From: Euleptes europaea
Lineage: Eukaryota; Chordata; Lepidosauria; Squamata; Sphaerodactylidae
DNA: 64,000 nucleotides
Direction: 5' to 3'
NCBI RefSeq assembly: GCF_029931775.1
Contig: NC_079312.1
Coordinates: 11,663,821 to 11,727,820, forward strand
The notes below the pieces were generated by a model that saw only the letters and a program-made list of their open reading frames with translations, was not told the origin of the DNA and did no database searches. Of the stretch, positions 59,140 to 64,000 are shown piece after piece; position 1 is the stretch's first letter, and each line of letters starts with the position of its first letter. The position numbers and the translations under genes were made by a program.

Positions 59140-59985
59140 CAATTGTTAGGCCTGTTCCTGGAGACAAGCAGACCTTGTACAATTTAGCCTGACTTTGGGG
59201 AATGGGCAGGTTGTGGTGGGTGGAATCCAGTGTGTGAGAGAGGATCCAACCTAGTGGCTACTCAGCAAAAAGCCTGTTTGTGCCCCTAAGCTTCAAAGGA
59301 ACTTCTAACTACTCTCTGAAGCCATAACTGGAGACCTGTGCTGCTGATCTGCTCCTTTAAACCAGCCTGTAAATAAATAAATCTTCTTAGTTGTTTATAT
59401 ACTAATCTTGCCTCGGTGATCGCGATGATGTCCTTGTGCACCACAAAACTTACCTCACGGCAGCGAACCCAAAGCCTAAACGCTTGATACCTTTAGAACA
59501 CCTGGTAACTGAGGAGAAGGTTTATAATGATAATTAACCTAGATCCCAAAACTCTTAGGAGGCTGTGTGTGTCCTCTCAGTAGGCAAAAAAGGGGCTTGT
59601 CCCAGAGGGAGAAGAACACTCCTACCCTGGAAGGCTCCATCGACACGGCCCCACAATTGGTTAATCTGGTCAGGGGGTTATGGTCAGCCTTTCTCATAAG
59701 GGGAATCAGAGAGAAGATTCCCTTCTCCCTTTATCTTTCCCCCTCACCCCTAGTCACTGCAAGAAGACATTTGCGCAACACTCTGGAAACTATCTGTCTT
59801 CAGAACAACCGGAACTGTGTTGAGACCCCAGGAAGCAGGACAGCGTGGTTATTTTATTGTATTCTACTGCCATTGAACTGTATGCCTGTTTTTAACACTT
59901 TCTTAACTTCTTTAATAAAGCTTTATTTTGCTCTCTTGTGTGTGTAACTCAAGGAGTTATTGGCACCAAACATGGGGGTGAGCTC
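59140..59985 (+). mobile_element. LTR-retrotransposon-like remnant (fossil, weak)
   Basis: Polyadenylation-type signals occur at about 59372 and 59922. Just after the second, ttggcaccaaacatgggg resembles a retroviral primer-binding site of the tRNA-Lys type. Boundaries, flanking repeats and coding parts cannot be defined. Confidence 0.3.
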
Positions 59986-59999
59986 TGTTGCATTATCGT

Positions 60000-60800
60000 A
60001 CCAAGGCGGGTTTGCGGTGACACGTGGTGGCAGGTGCATGTTGTGTGACTGTGCTCTTGTGTTTGCCCCTGTGGTGTGGCCCTCCTTGGGGTGTGCACAT
60101 CTCTTGCCTACAAACGTCTTGTGTCCCTTAGCCCTACCACACAAACCCCAGTGCAGGGGAGGGGATTGGGCACTCTGTCACAGCTGCCTCTGCCAAGCGC
60201 ACTGCTGAGGCAAAGGGCGGGGGCAATGTGGTTGGAAGTTCCCGGTGCATCTCCCTTGCAAAGCATTGCTGCTGGCAGAGACTCGAACCCACGTCCCCCT
60301 GGTGTGCGTTTATTCCAGGGGTCCTGTTGCTCCTCATAGCGATGTGTCCTCCCGTCCCATGTGTCCTTCCTGGACTTCTGTATGTGGGCAGGCTGATATC
60401 AGGCGGCGTGGCTCTCTGTCTGCGCTGTGGCTGGTGGGAGCCGGTGGTGTTTCCACGGATAGTGGGTGGCGTTGCTAGGCTCTCTGAGGCTTGGGAATGG
60501 ATTTTTTGTTTTGTTAAAAATTCGCTTCTCTGCAGGGTTGGGGGTGGACGGATGGGGGTGGGCCTGTCCCACCCAGGCAATGCATCAAGATTTCAGGACA
60601 GGGCCGCTGCTGATCCCAATACAGACAGGAGTCCCCTCCCCTCCCAAAACCCCCTTTTTTACTTATGGACCAAAAAAAGAGGCTTTTTTTCCTTTGCAGA
60701 ATTAAACTGACCAGCCACAGAAAACCAGTTTCATACATTAATTTTTTTCTTGTACTGAAAGACACTGACTCCCCACCCTTCTTACATAGTGGAGCAAAGC
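60000..60800. other. Intergenic stretch, no gene recognised
   Basis: Moderately GC-rich sequence with a 160-codon open frame (60228-60710) that has no domain, no start context and no paralogue in the window. Left unassigned; it could belong to the adjoining LTR-like remnant. Confidence 0.4.
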
Positions 60801-60811
60801 CGCTGCTTGTT

Positions 60812-60995
60812 AGGGTTGCCAACCTCCAGGTCGAACCTGGACGTCTCCCAGAATTATAACTGATCTTCAGATTACAGAAATCAGTTCCCCTGGGGAATAA
60901 TGCCCACTTTGGAGGGAGGGGGCTCTAGGGCATTACACCCCACCTCCCTCACTGTCCAGGAATTTGCCATCTAGGAGAGCTGACAACCTATGACT
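60812..60995 (+). mobile_element. TAGGGTTGCC-family MITE, diverged
   Basis: Starts tagggttgccaacctccagg and ends near gagagctgacaaccta; body ggaggg-rich. Flanks do not match. Confidence 0.65.
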
Positions 60996-61089
60996 GATAG
61001 CAGCATTTTTTTAATTTTTATTTTTTTGCAAAATTAAAATGATCAGCCATTGCATGCCAGTTTCACACGTTGAATTTTTTCCTTGTACA

Positions 61090-61375
61090 TAAAGGCGCTG
61101 AGAGCCAGCGTGGTGCAGCGGTCAAGGTGTCGGACCAAGATGGGGGAAACTCCAGGTTCGAATCCCCACCCCGCCGGGGAAACTAGCTGGGTGACCTTGG
61201 GCCAGCCACGCACATCTCAGCCTCGGCCCTGGCAAGTATTTGGATGGGAGACCTCCAAGGAATAACAGGATCGCGATGCGGAGGCAGGCGACGGCAAACC
61301 ACCTCTAGATCTTTCTTGCCTTGGAAACCCTACAAAGTCTCCATAAGTCAGCTGTGACTTCACAGCAACAAAAAA
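61090..61375 (+). repeat. Chimeric SINE: tRNA head, 5S segment and common tail
   Basis: The tRNA head (gagccagcgtggtgcagcgg, ggttcgaatccccacc) and Sauria body (gggtgaccttgggccagcc) pass into tatttggatgggagacctcc, which is 5S-rRNA derived, then into caaaccacctctag and ccataagtcagctgtgactt. It is the clearest joint between the two SINE types. Confidence 0.85.
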
Positions 61376-61384
61376 CAAAAGAAA

Positions 61385-61590
61385 ACGAGTGGAACACAAA
61401 GGCCATTTAGGCAGGGGAGGTTTTGCCTTGGATTTGCTGCTCTCTAGATGCACGTTTCCCCCATCCAAATTCTCAAAACTCTGCACGGGGGGCTTGTTTT
61501 TGAGGTCTGAGAGTTTGGATGGGGGGAAATGTGCATCTAGAGAGCAACAAATGCAAGGCAAAACCTCCCCTGCATAAACGGCCACAGACA
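61385..61590. repeat. Imperfect inverted repeat
   Basis: ggaggttttgccttggattt at 61419 and its near complement gcaaggcaaaacctcccctg at 61553 enclose a second pair (tagatgcacgtttccccc with gggaaatgtgcatctaga). The whole forms a hairpin of roughly 80-bp arms, probably a palindromic MITE. Confidence 0.7.
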
Positions 61591-62429
61591 GACAATGATT
61601 ATCTCCCCCCCCTCCCTTTGCACAGTGGAGCAAAACCAATGCTGATATCCGCTGTCCTCTCTTCCAGGATCTAACAGCTTATACCTCAATGACTTACTTG
61701 CAAGTAAACCTTGCGTGGATCCGGCCGCAGGGCTTTCCCCTGCTGTTGCAAATCTGGAGGCCTTCCTCTCCGTCCCTATTCAGAAGCAAACCCTTTCCCC
61801 CACCCCGCAGGAAGTGAGCCTTTTCTTCTTTTACGCCCCACCTTGCTCAGCCTCTCTAGCATACAGCTCCGTCGGCTTAACCATTTATGTGCTCCAGTAA
61901 CATGGAAAATACTTCCCCCCCCCCCCAATGAGGATCAGCGCCCAGATCCAGAAGAACGACCTGGGCTTTAGCCAGGCTGTTGTCAGAGACAGCTCCATGC
62001 AGCTCAATGGGGCTGCTCTGGAGTAACTCTGCACCCTGTTGCACTCCCGCCATCTAAAATAAAATAGTAGCTGCCTGCCCTCTCCACTCCCAAATGCCCA
62101 GGAATTTACTACCCGGGAACAGGCAACCCAATGATTGACAGCAGCATTCCTCTCTTCCAAGATCTAAAATTGCAAGATCTCCCCCCCCCCCCAAAAGAGA
62201 TGTCTGCCACTTCAAACCCCCTCAAAAGCCCTGGCAAACAGATCTCCAAGGTGCTGCAAGATCTCCAAGGTGCTGCAAGATCTCACCTCTTCAGGGAGAC
62301 CATCCCACAGAGCCAGAGCCAAGATGGAAAAAGCTTGGGCTCTGGTCGATGCCAGATAGGGTGGGAGGGGGGAAGGATTTGGGTCTTGTTATTTTATCTC
62401 GGTGTTAGCCGAGGATGTTTTAACTATTT

Positions 62430-63630
62430 TTTTAATAACATTTTATTAGTTTTTAACAATATTATAACACAACATAAACTGCATACATTCCCATTCACAT
62501 ACAGATTTGGGTTTTTTTCAGGGTTGGTATTTGACATTTTAACAACACCATAAAGAATCATCTTATTTTTTACATTGTCATTTTTACATTGTCACGTTGA
62601 GCAATATAATAGCTATTTATCCTTTCTGCTATAAACTATGGTTTCTTAACATATTATTTAATTTCGTCTCTATTACAGCATACTGGTATCTACATTTATA
62701 ACTTCAGATTTGCGTATTCAAAATAACACATCCAATTGTTTCGGAATTCATTCATCATTCTTCCTCTCAATGTAGTAGTTAATTTGGCCATCACTGCATA
62801 TTCTGACATCTTTTGTTGCCATTTCTCTATTTCTGGAATCTCCTCTTGCTTCCACATCATTGCAAAGACAACCCTTGCCGCCATTGTCATATAACTAACT
62901 AAATCTCTTCAGTTTTTTTCTAAGTTCTCTGATTCTAGTCCCAACAACATGGTTTCCGGGTACAAGGGAAATTTAATTTTTAGAATTTTCTGCATTTCTT
63001 GGTGTATCTGTACCCAAAATTTCTTTGCTTTCTTACATGTCCACCACGAATGAAAATAAGTCCCATCTTTGTCTTTGCATTTCCAACAACGTTTATCATA
63101 TGATCCATTCATTTTGTTGATATCTACTAGTGTCATATACCATCTGAAAAATTGCTTGTACCAATTCTCTCTCAAGCCATAACTCAATGTGAATTTGATT
63201 GACTTAGTCCACAGAGTTTCCCATTGAAGCACTGTTATCTCTTCGTTAAGGTTCTGCATCCATTTGATTGTACGTTTTGACTTGTTCTTGTTCTGTTTCA
63301 TATTTAAGTAGTAGCTTATACAATCTTCCCATTATGTGAGCTGTTTCTTTGCTTATTAATGCTTCAAATTCTGTACTTTCTTTTCACTTATTCTGATGAT
63401 AACAGTCTTGTCTACATTTTTCAACCATTCTGTTATATATTAACCAGTCTATTCTCCTGTTTTCCCTTTTGATTTCTTCCCAAGTTTTTTTATTTTCTTT
63501 TGTTTGTTTACCATGTCTTGATATGTTATAAAATCTGTGCGCTTTTTTTCTCCCTTGTCTAGATATACATCTGTTGGAGACATTATAAAAGCTGGAGATG
63601 GGCTCAGTCTATTCCTGTTTCTCAAGGATC
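62430..63630 (-). mobile_element. L1-clade LINE 3-prime segment
   Basis: Minus-strand frames encode WYKQFFRWYMTLVDINKMNG, RCWKCKDKDGTYFHSWWTCK and KFWVQIHQEM (63301-62909), the C-terminal zinc-knuckle-like region of L1 ORF2 protein. Then comes an AT-rich tail ending in poly-T at 62440. Confidence 0.88.
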
Positions 63631-63631
63631 A

Positions 63632-64000
63632 TAAAATCATAGAATCATAGAGTTGGAAGGGACCACCAGGGTCATTTAGTCCAACCCCCTGCACAATGCA
63701 GGAAATTAACAACTACCTCCCCCCACATCCCCAGTGACCCCAACCCTCCCCCCGCCATGCAGGATCCCACAATCAAAGCACTCCTGACAGATGGCCATCC
63801 AGCCTCTGCTTAAAGACCTTCAAAGACGGAGACTCCACCACCCTCCGAGGCAGTGCATTCCACCATCGAACAGCCCTCACCGTCAGAAAGTTTTTTCTAA
63901 TGTTTAGGTGGAATCGCTTTTCTATTAATTTAAATCCATTACCCTGTGTCCTAATCTCTGTAGCAACAGAGAAAAAGCTAGTTCCCTCATCAACATGACA
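63632..64000 (-). mobile_element. CR1 LINE 3-prime end, running off the window
   Basis: Reverse-oriented CR1: catagaatcatagagttgg, gtcatttagtccaacccc, tgcaggaaattaacaact, tgtttaggtggaatcgct. It abuts the L1 segment directly. Confidence 0.9.

Noticed and set aside
59140-60710. A complete retrovirus-like element
   Set aside because: Only weak LTR-like and primer-site-like signals; no gag, pol or env-like frame and no second LTR could be recognised.
62696-63301. Host gene with CxxC and WWTC motifs
   Set aside because: The motif order and AT-rich 3-prime end are those of L1 ORF2 C-terminus.

Overview
The window is vertebrate nuclear DNA, most likely from a squamate lizard and plausibly a gecko. 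The evidence is intron-split genes on one strand only, no bacterial-style operons, and a repeat set typical of squamates: Sauria-type tRNA SINEs, 5S-rRNA-headed SINEs, tRNA-Ala-headed SINEs, CR1, L2 and L1 LINE fragments, Penelope-like tails and hAT-type non-autonomous DNA transposons. The species call is inference; no sequence here names it.

All supported protein-coding genes are C2H2 zinc-finger transcription-factor genes read from the minus strand in head-to-tail order. Gene C (56.65-50.25 kb) and gene B (24.37-16.64 kb) are paralogues with the same six coding exons: SCAN, a 115-nt linker, a 71-nt linker, KRAB-A, an unusual acidic exon, and one long zinc-finger exon. Gene D (38.3-31.9 kb) lies between them. 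It has no SCAN and uses KRAB-A, KRAB-B and a zinc-finger exon. Gene A is the start of a fourth gene: its SCAN and linker exons are at 1.1-1.9 kb and the rest lies off the left edge. Splice-site phases agree throughout, and the summed coding lengths divide by three (B 1017 aa, C 816 aa, D 794 aa). By family knowledge these are DNA-binding repressors: the fingers read DNA, KRAB-A usually recruits TRIM28, and SCAN dimerises.

The cluster grew by segmental duplication. Positions 1 to about 3.6 kb match 21.64-27.75 kb closely. The B block (16.6-26.1 kb) matches the C block (50.2-62.0 kb) more distantly. The probable promoter of gene A (4.8-6.9 kb) resembles that of gene D (40.2-43.5 kb). Several transposons sit in one copy only, with target-site duplications and an empty site in the other copy, so insertions can be ordered relative to the duplications.

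The rest, more than three quarters of the window, is introns and intergenic DNA filled with nested repeats. Two of the three zinc-finger exons end at a frameshift, with further finger coding sequence visible beyond the stop.
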